From the NCBI GenBank assembly GCA_964648465.1, contig CAZYMU010000006.1, forward strand, positions 1 to 64,000: 64,000 nucleotides of DNA, written 5' to 3'. Of the stretch, positions 42,872 to 52,594 are shown piece after piece. The notes below the pieces were generated by a model that ran no database searches, was not told the DNA's origin, and was given only the letters and a program-made list of their open reading frames with translations. The number at the start of each line of letters is the position of its first letter. Within the stretch, counting starts at the first letter, position 1. Made by a program: the position numbers and the translations under genes. The stretch comes from Aminicenans sp964648465 (GTDB lineage: Bacteria; Acidobacteriota; Aminicenantia; Aminicenantales; Aminicenantaceae).

Positions 42872-45193
42872 TTAGCCTTTCCCCTCCTCATCATCACTCC
42901 CGTAATAACGCCTGTATCTATAATATTTACTGTAACCCTTGTAATATCCGGAATAATCACCACGCCTGCTTACCTTTGCTTCATTAAAAAGAACACCTAT
43001 AATATTTCCCTTTGCCTTCTTCAGCTCTTCGACTCCACTCACAAACGTCTTATTTGTGGTCTTTCCTGCCTCAATAACATATACAGCACTATCCACAATC
43101 GATGCGAGAATAACCCCATCTATTACTGCCAGCACAGGCGGTGAATCAAGCATAATCACATCAAAGCCCCTCTTCATCTCATCCAGCATCAGCTTCATCT
43201 TCTGCGAATTAAGAAGCTCCGATGGGTTCGGCGGAATCGGACCGCTGGGAATAATCCAGATATTTTCAATCTCAGTCTTCTTCACAGCATCCTCGATAGG
43301 GACTTTTCCTGTCAGATACCCGCTCAATCCACCTGTATTCTTAACATTGAATATCCGGTGAAGCCTGGGCTTCCGCATATCCGAATCCACAACCAGCACC
43401 CTCTGATTAAGCTGGGCAAAAGCTACTGCCATATTTGCCGCAGTAACTGTTTTTCCCTCACTCGGAAGGCTGCTTAAAAACACAATCGTCTTTGGAGGGC
43501 TCTCTGCATGAGATAACAATATAGATGTCCTTATAGTCCTGTAGTCCTCAGAAAGATAAAACCTTGGATGAAGATGATTCACAAGCTCGATCTCTTTTAT
43601 TTCAGGCAGAGTTGCTGCATCTTTCCCAGGATTATCCTCTCCGTAAGAGCCATAAGAATTATATCCTGAATAATACCCGTATCTCTTTTTCGACTTCATG
43701 CCTTCAGGTGGAAGATAAGGAATAACACCAAGCGACGGAAGCCCTGTGAGCTTTTCCACATCCTCAGGCCCTTTTACCGTATTATCAAGATACTCAAGTA
43801 CAAAACAGAGACCCACACCGCCCATAATACCAACTAGAAGAGCAAGTATGAGATTCATCTTCTTCTTAGGCGATACCGGATCCTTCGGCACCTTTGCCCT
43901 GTCAATGATGCTTACATAGCTTGTCTTCAGTCCTCCGAGCCTTGCAGAGACCTGCGTCTCGCTCTGCCTTGAAACAAGGGATTCAAGAAGCTTTCGCTTG
44001 TTTTCAACCTCGATCCTTATGCTGTTATAGAGAATCGCATTAGAATTCATTTGAATAACATCCGTTTTCTGCTGCTCAAGCAGCCGCTTCAGTGATGATT
44101 CTCTTTTCAAAGCAGAATTATATTCAGACTCAGCAGCATCCACAGCCTTATTAATCTCGCTCCTGAGTTCACCCTTCATGTTGTCAAGCTTTGCTTTAAG
44201 GCTTATCATCTCGGGATAGTCAGCTTTAAAGATCTTTCTTTTCTCTTCATACTCGTTTTTCATGCCTGCATAGTCGGTTTTAAGGTCTTGAATCAGTTTA
44301 TTGTTTATGTACTGCGGCAGAGAATCCACGCTTAAATCTCGCAGTTCCCTGTAAGCCGATTCTTTGTTTATCCTGTCAATCTGCGACTGTGTGAAAGCCT
44401 GGTTTAAGTCGGCAAACTTACTGACTGCTGTACTCTCTTTGTCACTTAAAAAGAAAAGCTCCTTCTCTTTGCCGTATTTCTGGAGTTCACGTTCTTTTGC
44501 AGCCAGGTCTTCCCTGAGGTTTGCAATCTGTTCGCTCAAAAAGTCAGAAGCCTGCTGTGTTGTCTCGTATTTCTTCTCAATCGAAAAGCTTATGAATTCA
44601 TCGGCCAGAGTATTCACTATCTCTGCGGCCAATACCGGATACTCTGATTTATAGCTTACTTCTACCAACTTGGTCTCCCTGATGGGAGAAACATCTATTT
44701 CATCCTGGATCATTTCAATAATTTCAGAATTAGGATCCATGAGAGAGGCAAGAGACTCTTCGCCTTCTTCAGCTTTTTTCTTACGGGTTATCCATTTCAA
44801 TGTAATGAAATTTTTAAATCCTGAGATAAAACTATTTTTCTTCTCATCCTCACTGAACTCAGGTCTCGAGAGAAGATTCATCTTAGTTACTACTCTATCT
44901 GTCAGTGATTCACTCTGAAGAAGCCTTAGCTGTGTGTTGAAAAATCTTAAATCAGTCCTACCCACTCGGTAGCCGAATTCATCTTCTATACTCATCATCT
45001 TTGCGCTCTCATCCTCGATGAGCAGGGTTGCTTTTGCCTGATACTTTGGAGTTGCTGTAAATGTACGGATGCCAACCAACACAATCACAATAGCTGCAAA
45101 CAGTAAAAGCACTCCTTTTCTTTTTACAATGACTCTCCAGTATTCGAGTAAATCAACATTTTCTTCTGTATCTCTCTCATCCACAAAATCCAT
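42872..45193 (-). CDS. Wzc-type polysaccharide co-polymerase and tyrosine autokinase (copy 2)
   Basis: 773 residues with the same plan as copy 1: Wzz domain, coiled-coil periplasmic region, second membrane helix (MNLILALLVGIMGGVGLCFVL), then BY-kinase with Walker A SLPSEGKTVTAANMA, Walker A-prime VVDSDMRKPRL and Walker B VIMLDSPPVL. The C-terminal tail has nine tyrosines between DYSGYY and RRYYG. A Tyr-rich stretch (YGYYSGYNSYGSYGED) before the kinase domain is also found, shorter, in copy 1. It lies 32 bases after the beta-barrel gene. No phosphatase of the CpsB type is encoded nearby in this module. Confidence 0.93.
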   Translation of the reverse strand: MDFVDERDTEENVDLLEYWRVIVKRKGVLLLFAAIVIVLVGIRTFTATPKYQAKATLLIEDESAKMMSIEDEFGYRVGRTDLRFFNTQLRLLQSESLTDRVVTKMNLLSRPEFSEDEKKNSFISGFKNFITLKWITRKKKAEEGEESLASLMDPNSEIIEMIQDEIDVSPIRETKLVEVSYKSEYPVLAAEIVNTLADEFISFSIEKKYETTQQASDFLSEQIANLREDLAAKERELQKYGKEKELFFLSDKESTAVSKFADLNQAFTQSQIDRINKESAYRELRDLSVDSLPQYINNKLIQDLKTDYAGMKNEYEEKRKIFKADYPEMISLKAKLDNMKGELRSEINKAVDAAESEYNSALKRESSLKRLLEQQKTDVIQMNSNAILYNSIRIEVENKRKLLESLVSRQSETQVSARLGGLKTSYVSIIDRAKVPKDPVSPKKKMNLILALLVGIMGGVGLCFVLEYLDNTVKGPEDVEKLTGLPSLGVIPYLPPEGMKSKKRYGYYSGYNSYGSYGEDNPGKDAATLPEIKEIELVNHLHPRFYLSEDYRTIRTSILLSHAESPPKTIVFLSSLPSEGKTVTAANMAVAFAQLNQRVLVVDSDMRKPRLHRIFNVKNTGGLSGYLTGKVPIEDAVKKTEIENIWIIPSGPIPPNPSELLNSQKMKLMLDEMKRGFDVIMLDSPPVLAVIDGVILASIVDSAVYVIEAGKTTNKTFVSGVEELKKAKGNIIGVLFNEAKVSRRGDYSGYYKGYSKYYRYRRYYGSDDEEGKG

Positions 45194-45225
45194 AACCTTT
45201 CTCCTGATATATTTTTTTTGCTGAC

Positions 45226-46485
45226 TTAAAAATCGTATGTTAAATATCCCCCAACAAACATCCTATCCCTGTTTGCCCAGTAATAATTCGAATCCCTGCT
45301 CCACCAGCTAACATTAATCCCAATACCAGTATTCCTTACGACTCTGAAAACAAAACCCACTGTGTGGGTTTTGTATATATCTTTTCTCTTTCTCTCCTCA
45401 TAACTCCCATCTGGCATTAATGTCATCATTGGCTCGGGATACCGTCCTTCTCCATAATTATAATTGTAATCAATACGTAAAAACCTGGTTAAATAAAACG
45501 ATATTCCCCCAACATATCTATCGCTTATATAATAGACGCTGTTTGTCCAGTATGAAAACGGGCAGTCCCTACTGTACTGTCCTCGAAATCCAAACCGCCA
45601 CACTCTGTACTCAACGCTTGTATTGCCGACAAGTCCAGAAAAACCCTGCCTCTCTTCAGTCCTTGGAATAAGCTTCTTATATCCAAGTGAAATGGTCCCT
45701 CTTACATTTCCCAAAAGCGGAAACCTTATGCCTGCATAACTCTGGTAAGAATATGAATCCCTCCAGCGGTAATCAACATCTTCAAAATTATATTCTGTAT
45801 AACCCTCTCTTAGAAAAAAGAAGGTCTCAGAAAAAATCCTGTAATAAAACTCAAAATTAGCATTCTTCTCTTTCCTGTTCAAAAGCCTTGACAGATAAAT
45901 CTCCTCCCCAGGCATTGTAATATCTTCGTAGGAAATTCTCCCTGATGAAACAGTAAGCCCAAAAGATGTCCCCCTTGCTGTCTCATAAAATAAGCTTCCA
46001 TTATAAGCTTCTCTATGCTCATTTGCTCTTACATCGAATTCACTCGTAGCCCGTCTTCTTCTATTGCTGTAAGAATACCCTCCTCCAGCAACAAACCTGC
46101 TAAGCAGCAGCAGTTTAAACGAAGGACTCAATGAGTTATTCCAGCGCCTTTCCCTACTCTGCTTTACATAGTAAACATATTCCGGATTTTCTGAAAAAGA
46201 TAGAATCAGATAATTACGAAAAAGAAGATAAGTCCTTATCTCAGGAGAAAATGTGGCCGTATAATCAGAAACAGGTTCTCTTTCCTCCATCTGATAGTAT
46301 ACATTATCATCATAGCCAATATCTCTGAATTGAATCCTCGGATAGATTCTGAATGGACCAATCTTCCAGCGCGCATTCTCTGTAATCCACCTCAACTCCG
46401 AAGAAAATGTCCTGTACGACTGCCCAAACACACTTGAAACTGCAATAAGGAAAAATATAGAAATAACAATTATTGTCTTTTTCAT
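45226..46485 (-). CDS. Outer-membrane beta-barrel protein of polysaccharide export loci
   Basis: 419 residues. A signal peptide (about 1-21, ending VFGQ) is followed by a run of amphipathic beta-strands rich in Tyr/Arg/Trp, for example GGGYSYSNRRRR, FGLTVSSGRISYEDI and IDYNYNYGEGRYPEP, and a C-terminal strand ending YLTYDF with a terminal Phe, as outer-membrane barrel proteins need for BAM insertion. Similar barrels accompany Wzc/O-antigen-ligase modules in exopolysaccharide clusters, probably as secretin-like export porins. It is first in the second module, behind a good promoter (46534-46562), with GAGGTG as ribosome-binding site. Confidence 0.75.
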   Translation of the reverse strand: MKKTIIVISIFFLIAVSSVFGQSYRTFSSELRWITENARWKIGPFRIYPRIQFRDIGYDDNVYYQMEEREPVSDYTATFSPEIRTYLLFRNYLILSFSENPEYVYYVKQSRERRWNNSLSPSFKLLLLSRFVAGGGYSYSNRRRRATSEFDVRANEHREAYNGSLFYETARGTSFGLTVSSGRISYEDITMPGEEIYLSRLLNRKEKNANFEFYYRIFSETFFFLREGYTEYNFEDVDYRWRDSYSYQSYAGIRFPLLGNVRGTISLGYKKLIPRTEERQGFSGLVGNTSVEYRVWRFGFRGQYSRDCPFSYWTNSVYYISDRYVGGISFYLTRFLRIDYNYNYGEGRYPEPMMTLMPDGSYEERKRKDIYKTHTVGFVFRVVRNTGIGINVSWWSRDSNYYWANRDRMFVGGYLTYDF

Positions 46486-46533
46486 CCTAACAACACCTCT
46501 TTTTTCAGCATATGATTATTCGGTTTCTCGGCA

Positions 46534-46562
46534 TTATATCAATTATTTCATATTTTTTCAGT
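46534..46562 (-). promoter_or_regulatory. Extended -10 sigma70-type promoter for the second assembly module
   Basis: On the minus strand: CTGAAA (-35, 4/6), a 17-base spacer and TGA-TATAAT (perfect extended -10). It would give a leader of about 40 bases before the beta-barrel gene. Confidence 0.5.
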
Positions 46563-46613
46563 ATATAAATTTATCGCTAGCCCTCATAAATGATTCAAAT
46601 TAATGTGACTTAT

Positions 46614-47198
46614 TCACTCCAGATGAACTTGCGATATATGTTTATTTTCAAGAAGAAATATTGAATTATTAGCTACATCAATTTTCCTGTACTCATCAAG
46701 AGGCATCTCATTATAATATAGATAAAGCACCCGTATTACAGCAGTATGAGTCACAACAAGAAGCACAGAGCTTTCATCCTTCTTAGAGAGCCTCTTAATC
46801 CCTTCTAGAGCCCTGACCTGAAGTTCTTCCAGAGTCTCCCTGCCATTCATCCTGAGCTCAGATGGCTTTGTATTCCAGATTTTCCACTCCTCCGGATACT
46901 TTTTGATAACTTCATCCTCAGAAAGTCCTTCCCACGGTCCCATCTGTATCTCTGTAAACTTATCCTCTATCTCAATATTCAAGTTTAAAAAACTGTTTAT
47001 TATTACAGCACTTTGAACAGCCCTGCGCACAGGACTCGAAATAATCTTTTCTATCTTAAATCCTTCAAGTTTTTCTGCCACATCAAATAACTCTTCCATG
47101 CCCTCCTCACATAATCCTTCCATACTCCCACCAGCATAGATTTTCTTCTTATTGGACTCTGTCAGCCCATGCCGCATTAAATAAATTTTCTTCACCAT
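46614..47198 (-). CDS. Histidine phosphatase (phosphoglycerate-mutase-like)
   Basis: 194 residues. The catalytic motif LMRHGLTESN (His9) is at the N-terminus, with SSPVRRAVQSA, the acid residue in EIQMGPWEGLSEDE, and the second histidine in VVTHTAVIRVLY near residue 152. The family includes sugar-phosphate phosphatases such as GmhB-unrelated CobC/GpmB types. In this setting it may dephosphorylate a sugar phosphate for nucleotide-sugar synthesis. It overlaps the dehydratase gene by 7 bases. Substrate unknown. Confidence 0.82.
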   Translation of the reverse strand: MVKKIYLMRHGLTESNKKKIYAGGSMEGLCEEGMEELFDVAEKLEGFKIEKIISSPVRRAVQSAVIINSFLNLNIEIEDKFTEIQMGPWEGLSEDEVIKKYPEEWKIWNTKPSELRMNGRETLEELQVRALEGIKRLSKKDESSVLLVVTHTAVIRVLYLYYNEMPLDEYRKIDVANNSIFLLENKHISQVHLE

Positions 47199-49120
47199 TT
47201 ACAATTCTCTATTCCGCCCCCCATCTCCCAAGGGTGATAAGTTGGCACTATCACCCTTAAGGATTTAATAATCTCCTCCCTCTTACCGCACTGATGGCTC
47301 ATTTCTATAAGATGGTCAATTTCAGCCATCACAAATCCGGAGTTTATTTTATTAGAATTCCTGACTCTGAACAGCTTTTCATAATCAGTAGGTTTTACTC
47401 CTTCTTCGGCACTCAGTATCTCCTCGTATAATTTCTCTCCAGGTCTTATCTGAGTAAAAACTATCGGTATGTCCCTATCATGCTGATAGGCACTGAGCGT
47501 TATCATTTCTCTCGCCAAATCAACGATTTTAATCTGCTCCCCCATATCCAGGACAAAAACCTCACCTCCCTGCCCTACAGCCGCTGCTTCGAGAACAAGT
47601 AGAACAGCTTCGGAAGTGATCATAAAATATCTCTTCATTTCAGGATGAGTCACTGTAACAGGCCCACCTCTCTTTATCTGGTCTTTAAACAGGGATATAA
47701 CACTCCCCCTGCTTCCCAGCACATTCCCAAATCTTACAGAAATGAACCTGGTTTTATCTTTTTGATTAAAAATTCTAAGGAGCTCTTCACCAGCTCTTTT
47801 GCTAGCCCCCATGATACTTGTAGGATTTATTGCTTTATCGGTTGATATGAATATGAATTTTTCAACGTTATATTTCATAGACATTTCAGCAAGGACTTTT
47901 GTGCCCATTAAATTCGTCTTTAATGCCTCTTCCGGATAAAATTCCAATATTGGAACATGTTTATAGGCCGCAGCATGGAGAACAATCTGGGGCGAAAATT
48001 CTCTAAATACAACCTCCAATCTAGTATCATCCTTAATATCACCGATTATAGGAATAATTCTGCTTTTCAAAATTCCAAGCTTTCTTACAAGGTAAAATAT
48101 CTCTGTTTCATCGATATCGAAAATCATTAAACTGTCAGGACAAAATTGAATAATTGATTCTGCAATCTCAGAGCCTATAGAACCTCCGGCACCCGTAACC
48201 AGCACTCTTTTATCTTGAACAAAATCTTTAATCACATCAACATCAACATTCACAGCAGCTCTCCCTAAAAGGTCTGATAATTTTATATCGTGAATATCTG
48301 AAAGCATGACTTTTCCATCTATAAGATCGTTCATGTTTGGTAGAATCTTTATTTTTTCCACTATTCCCGTTTCTCTTACAATCTGGACAATTTCCCTGAT
48401 ATCTTTGGAAGATGAAGAAGGAATTGCGATAAGAACATCATCGATTGCATTGTTTTTAACTATCTCCGGGATATCGTGCCTGTTTCCAAGCACCTTGATT
48501 CCATGAATTTTAATCCCTTTCTTTGCAGGTTCATCATCCACAAATCCAACCGGCAAATAATAAGAATTGTTACCCCTTGTCATCTCTCTGACTATTTCTT
48601 CACCTGCACTCCCTGCTCCAACTATGAGAACTTTAAGTGATAATCTTCCCTCTTTAAAAGTGCTTTTTAAGCCCTCCAATAATACTCTCTTAGAGATCCG
48701 AAGAGAGCCAATTAAGATAAGAGAAAATATATAATCAATTAATAAAACCGAACGTGGCATTGCAACATACTGGAAAATCCAAAATACTCTAGTTAGAAAT
48801 AAAAACAATCCAAAAGAGAGAGAACCAACCGAAATCGCTTTAAATACTTTTATAAGAGTTTCAAGACTTACAAAGCGCCAGGATATATCATAAAGGTTAT
48901 ATATAACTAAGAAAGTCATTTTAAATGCAAGAGATATGAGTATATATAAGGGAAGTATCACTTTGTATGAACTAGGAATATCTCCATTAAATCTACACCA
49001 GAATGAGATATACATGGATGCAGAAATTAATAAAATATCAGAGATTAAGAAAAAACATCTCCGCTTAAATACAGACTTTTTTAGAGCTTTTTCTAAAATA
49101 TTTTTCACTTTTTCCATCAA
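47192..49120 (-). CDS. Membrane nucleotide-sugar 4,6-dehydratase (PglF/WbpM/CapD family)
   Basis: 642 residues, full length. Four N-terminal membrane helices (about 20-130), a first Rossmann domain (VLIVGAGSAGEEIV near 165) and a catalytic SDR domain beginning VLVTGAGGSIGSEI near 302. The substrate-binding/catalytic motif STDKAINPTSIMGASKR has Met in place of the SDR tyrosine, as in UDP-GlcNAc 4,6-dehydratases of this membrane group. It makes UDP-4-keto-6-deoxy-GlcNAc, feeding the aminotransferase at 49159-50322 in the same operon (38-base gap). Confidence 0.93.
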   Translation of the reverse strand: MMEKVKNILEKALKKSVFKRRCFFLISDILLISASMYISFWCRFNGDIPSSYKVILPLYILISLAFKMTFLVIYNLYDISWRFVSLETLIKVFKAISVGSLSFGLFLFLTRVFWIFQYVAMPRSVLLIDYIFSLILIGSLRISKRVLLEGLKSTFKEGRLSLKVLIVGAGSAGEEIVREMTRGNNSYYLPVGFVDDEPAKKGIKIHGIKVLGNRHDIPEIVKNNAIDDVLIAIPSSSSKDIREIVQIVRETGIVEKIKILPNMNDLIDGKVMLSDIHDIKLSDLLGRAAVNVDVDVIKDFVQDKRVLVTGAGGSIGSEIAESIIQFCPDSLMIFDIDETEIFYLVRKLGILKSRIIPIIGDIKDDTRLEVVFREFSPQIVLHAAAYKHVPILEFYPEEALKTNLMGTKVLAEMSMKYNVEKFIFISTDKAINPTSIMGASKRAGEELLRIFNQKDKTRFISVRFGNVLGSRGSVISLFKDQIKRGGPVTVTHPEMKRYFMITSEAVLLVLEAAAVGQGGEVFVLDMGEQIKIVDLAREMITLSAYQHDRDIPIVFTQIRPGEKLYEEILSAEEGVKPTDYEKLFRVRNSNKINSGFVMAEIDHLIEMSHQCGKREEIIKSLRVIVPTYHPWEMGGGIENCKW

Positions 49121-49158
49121 GCCCCTACCTAAGTTATAAAAAAAATAATTATATCTAT

Positions 49159-50322
49159 TTAAATACTTTGAATTATTTTAATAAGCTTTTCACAGACATA
49201 ATCAATTTGCTCTTCTTTTAAATTATTATAAAAAGGAAGAGCTATTGTTCTTTCGGAAACCTTTTCTGTTACAGGAAAATCTCCTTTTTTATATCCGAAC
49301 ATCTTTCGATAGAATGGCTGGAGATGAATTGGTGTAAAGTAGTTACTGCAACCAATCCCTGCTTCTTTTAATTTCGCTAGAATTAAATCTCTATTTCGTC
49401 GTGAATATTTATCAATTAACCTAACCACATATACAAACCAGCTTATTTTTTTACCTTCTTCAAATTCAGGGATAATTAATTCTTCAAATACTCTTAGTCT
49501 TTCATTATATAATCTTGCAACTTTTTCTCTTTTTGCTAATATTTCATCAATCCTTTCTAATTGAGCAATTCCCAATGCGCAGTTGATATCACTAATTCGA
49601 TAATTATAACCAAGTCTTTCATGCTGGAGCCAGGCCCCATCTTCAGAGCGCCCCTGATTTCTCATGCTTCTGCATAATTTATATATATTTTCATCATCTG
49701 TAACAATCATGCCACCTTCGCCTGTTGTCATTTGTTTATTAGGATAAAAAGCGAAAACGCCGCAGTCGCCAAAAGTCCCCACTTTTTTCCACTTTTTTGT
49801 ATTTTTTTCTGATCCCGTCAAATATTCCGCGCCGGTTGCTTCAGCTGCATCTTCAATAAAACTTAATTTATAATAATCAGCTAATTCCATGATTCTATTT
49901 ATTTCACAAGGCCTGCCAAAAATATGGACGGGCAAAATAGCTTTTAATCTTGAGTTTTGAGTTTTGAGTTGTTTTATTTTGTCTTCCAATTTGTCAATAT
50001 CAATATTCAAAGTCTTTTCGTCTATATCCACGAAAACAGGCGTTGCCCTCTCAAATAAAATGCAATTAGCCGAAGAGATAAAACTAAAAGGGGTTGTTAA
50101 GACCAAATCTCCATCTTTAATGCCCAGAGCTCTCATACATAGATGGAGACCACTTGTCCCACTATTTACTGCAATCGCATATTTAGAACTAATGTATGCG
50201 GCAAATTTCCTCTCAAATTCATCTAATTTTGGCCCCAAACTCAAGTTTGGTGTATTTAAAACTTCTAATATTTTCTCCTTTTCTAATTCAGTGATATCAG
50301 GATTGGAAAGAGGTATTTTCAT
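49159..50322 (-). CDS. DegT/DnrJ/EryC1/StrS-family sugar aminotransferase
   Basis: 387 residues. PLP-enzyme motifs: VNSGTSGLHLCMRALGI (phosphate-binding), FIEDAAEATGAEY (PLP ring Asp), and VFAFYPNKQMTTGEGGM with the Schiff-base lysine. It is probably the partner of the 4,6-dehydratase, producing a 4-amino-4,6-dideoxy sugar (PglE-like). A hexapeptide acyltransferase gene follows two bases downstream, completing a PglF/PglE/PglD-like trio. Confidence 0.92.
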   Translation of the reverse strand: MKIPLSNPDITELEKEKILEVLNTPNLSLGPKLDEFERKFAAYISSKYAIAVNSGTSGLHLCMRALGIKDGDLVLTTPFSFISSANCILFERATPVFVDIDEKTLNIDIDKLEDKIKQLKTQNSRLKAILPVHIFGRPCEINRIMELADYYKLSFIEDAAEATGAEYLTGSEKNTKKWKKVGTFGDCGVFAFYPNKQMTTGEGGMIVTDDENIYKLCRSMRNQGRSEDGAWLQHERLGYNYRISDINCALGIAQLERIDEILAKREKVARLYNERLRVFEELIIPEFEEGKKISWFVYVVRLIDKYSRRNRDLILAKLKEAGIGCSNYFTPIHLQPFYRKMFGYKKGDFPVTEKVSERTIALPFYNNLKEEQIDYVCEKLIKIIQSI

Positions 50323-50324
50323 TA

Positions 50325-50723
50325 TTATTTATCCTTATTTTTTATCCTCGCTGGAATCCCCATAGCAACAACATTTGGAGGAATATCTTTGTTTATGAAA
50401 CTAAATGCTCCAATGACGGAATTTTCACCTATTGTTACACCAGGCATTATTACACTATGGCTTCCAATTTTACAGTTTTTTTTCAGTGTTACCTTCCCCT
50501 TCTTTTTATCAATAGTGGAGGCTGAATATATAGAACAATGTGAGCCAATCTCAACATAATCTTCTATAATCACCCCGTATTTGGCATTTATATAAGTAAA
50601 TGCTCCTATGTCGGTTTTAAAGCCCAATTTTAAATTTTCTTTATACTGCACCATCCAATTATATTTGGTTAACTTGTTTTCTTCAATTTTTGGGTATTTC
50701 CAATTCTTAAATCTGTCTTTCAT
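50325..50723 (-). CDS. Small hexapeptide-repeat acyltransferase
   Basis: 132 residues. Left-handed beta-helix repeats run through most of the protein (DIGAFTYINAKYGVIIEDYVEIGSHCSIYSAS, CKIGSHSVIMPGVTIGENSVIGAFSFINKDIP) and end VVAMGIPARI. It lacks the Rossmann-like N-terminal domain of PglD. With the dehydratase and aminotransferase it may N- or O-acylate the amino sugar. Two bases separate it from the aminotransferase gene. Confidence 0.78.
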   Translation of the reverse strand: MKDRFKNWKYPKIEENKLTKYNWMVQYKENLKLGFKTDIGAFTYINAKYGVIIEDYVEIGSHCSIYSASTIDKKKGKVTLKKNCKIGSHSVIMPGVTIGENSVIGAFSFINKDIPPNVVAMGIPARIKNKDK

Positions 50724-50727
50724 AATA

Positions 50728-50940
50728 TTAATAGTTTCCTTTAAATTCTTCCATAGTTGCCTGTCCAGGCTGATTAATTCCTTCGCCTCTTATTACTTTA
50801 ATAATAGTAATAAAAATAATCTTCATATCCAGCCACAAACTCCAATTATTGACATACCATACATCATATTTGAATTTCTCTTCCCATGTTATAGCATTTC
50901 TTGCATTTACCTGTGCCCATCCAGTTGTACCTGGCCTCAA
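50728..50940 (-). pseudogene. C-terminal remnant of a PglC-type initiating sugar transferase
   Basis: About 70 residues beginning LRPGTTGWAQVNARNAITWEEKF and ending GINQPGQATMEEF, which is the C-terminal third of bacterial sugar transferases (PglC/WcaJ group). The membrane helix and the N-terminal catalytic part (KFRTM, SLDELPQ) are missing. The fragment starts just after the PIG-L stop codon, so the 5-prime part was replaced or deleted when the PIG-L/formyltransferase/sugar-transferase block joined. A complete paralogue lies at 52566-53207. Confidence 0.8.
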
Positions 50941-50951
50941 AGAGGTTTTCC

Positions 50952-51623
50952 CTAAAACATAATTTCTCTAATTATAATAAAAGCCTCTGCAGCTTTACAT
51001 CTAACTGTGCTTCCCCTAAGATGAGCAAGTGCTTTAATAGCCTTAAGTGATCTCTCATGTGGAAATGTTTTTAGCTGAGTTTTATATATTTTCATGGCTT
51101 CGATTTTTTTATACAAATAGTCTGAAATATCTATGAATAAATTTGGAGTGAAGCTAGGCGTAATATATGGAGCATTCCAATTTGTTTCTGATAATGTTTC
51201 ATAAGCACATATCTTCTTAGGAGAGAAATGATTTATAGTTCTCGCAGAAACTAACGCAGAATTGAAAATAACTTGATGATCCATATGTAAGTCTCCATTA
51301 AAAGGTATAAAAATAATTTCAGGTTTTACATATTCGATAACTTCTAGTAATTTTTTATTAATTTCCCTCTTAGGTATTGTATCTAAATTTGCAGCAGGAA
51401 AATCCAAAAATATAGTATCTTTCACCCCTAGAAATTTATGGGCATCTAAAGCCTCTTTTCTAGAAAGTTTAATAAATTCTTCATCAAAAAGCGGAGGATA
51501 ACCCTTTGTAACTATTACGACAAATACTTCTCTTCCTTCTCCTGAAAATCTTGAAATGCTTCCCCCAACACCTAAAATTTCATCATCTGGATGAGGTGCA
51601 ATTACAAGAATTCTTTTACTCAA
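50952..51623 (-). CDS. PIG-L/LmbE-family deacetylase
   Basis: 223 residues. The zinc motif PHPDDE is at residues 11-16 (APHPDDEILGVGGS), and the third ligand lies in DLHMDHQ near residue 117. The family removes N-acetyl groups from GlcNAc-containing compounds. It overlaps the formyltransferase gene by 4 bases; together they could replace an N-acetyl with an N-formyl group on a sugar. It is cytoplasmic, with no signal peptide. Confidence 0.88.
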   Translation of the reverse strand: MSKRILVIAPHPDDEILGVGGSISRFSGEGREVFVVIVTKGYPPLFDEEFIKLSRKEALDAHKFLGVKDTIFLDFPAANLDTIPKREINKKLLEVIEYVKPEIIFIPFNGDLHMDHQVIFNSALVSARTINHFSPKKICAYETLSETNWNAPYITPSFTPNLFIDISDYLYKKIEAMKIYKTQLKTFPHERSLKAIKALAHLRGSTVRCKAAEAFIIIREIMF

Positions 51624-52594
51624 AACTTTTTTTCTCCCAAAAGCCTCTTATATTCCTTGTATACAGTTAGCCAATCAATTCCTAATTTTTCATGTAACTT
51701 GATTACTTTTAATGCTAATGTACGTTCTTCTCCCTTAAATTGAACTTCTTTTATTAAAACAAATTTATCATCTCCACATTTAACTAAAGTTCCATCTTCT
51801 GTGGTAGATTGAATTTGCCCTGGTAAACCCCAAAAATTCCCTTCCTCTATGTAATCTGCTTTCCAGATAATGAGCTTTCTTTCCTTGTAAAATGTAAATG
51901 CACCTGGGTAGGGATCAGTAAGAGCCCTTATATAGGTCCATATAACTTCGGCTGGAAGATTCCAATCGATAAGTCCATCGGATGGTCTCCTTTTAGCACA
52001 ATAAGATGCCATTTTATGGTTTTGTGGTTTGCGAGGTAATTCTCCTTCTTTCATCATTTCTAAAACTTTTGATAAAATTATTCTCAAATAGTCCAAGTGT
52101 TTTTGATAAAGGGTAGTTGCTGTGTCTTTGAGAGCTACAGGAAAAGCCTCCTGAATAATAATATCCCCCGAATCAACTCCCTCATCTAAAAAAAATAAAG
52201 TTGAACCTGTAACTTCTTTCTTCTGAATTATAGTCCAAGGAATAACAGCACGACCTCGATTTTCTGGTAAAAGGGCTGGATGATAACCTATTGCTCCCTC
52301 CTTAGATAATTCTAATATTTCTTTCTTAAGAATTTGCGACCATCCAATAACAAGAAGATAATGTATATCAAGTTTTCTTAATTTTTTTATTATATTCAAA
52401 TCATTTATATTTTCTGCTTCCCAGACAGGAATATTATAATTATCGGCAAGAGGCCGAAGATCAACAAAATCAGAATGTCTATAAGCTTTCGAGAGAGGAA
52501 GGGTTACAAGGACTATTGGTTTTATATTATTAGAAATCATCGTTTCCAAAGCTACTTTAGTACTTTCAACAGCCCCCATCAATATTATTCGCAT
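51620..52594 (-). CDS. Sugar N-formyltransferase (Fmt-like fold)
   Basis: 324 residues. The formyltransferase core has IGYHPALLPENRGRAVIPW with the catalytic His, then STLFFLDEGVDSGDIIIQE with the catalytic Asp; the usual Asn before HxSLLP is Gly here, as in a subgroup of the family. A C-terminal OB-like domain starts near residue 215. It uses N10-formyl-THF to formylate an amine. The neighbours make an amino sugar, so it is more likely a sugar formyltransferase than the housekeeping Met-tRNA enzyme, which is normally paired with def. It slightly overlaps the sugar-transferase gene. Confidence 0.8.
   Translation of the reverse strand: MRIILMGAVESTKVALETMISNNIKPIVLVTLPLSKAYRHSDFVDLRPLADNYNIPVWEAENINDLNIIKKLRKLDIHYLLVIGWSQILKKEILELSKEGAIGYHPALLPENRGRAVIPWTIIQKKEVTGSTLFFLDEGVDSGDIIIQEAFPVALKDTATTLYQKHLDYLRIILSKVLEMMKEGELPRKPQNHKMASYCAKRRPSDGLIDWNLPAEVIWTYIRALTDPYPGAFTFYKERKLIIWKADYIEEGNFWGLPGQIQSTTEDGTLVKCGDDKFVLIKEVQFKGEERTLALKVIKLHEKLGIDWLTVYKEYKRLLGEKKF

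Noticed and set aside
51620..52594. Housekeeping methionyl-tRNA formyltransferase
   Set aside because: No def neighbour, a GYHPALLP active-site variant, and overlap with a PIG-L deacetylase and a sugar transferase favour a sugar N-formyltransferase.
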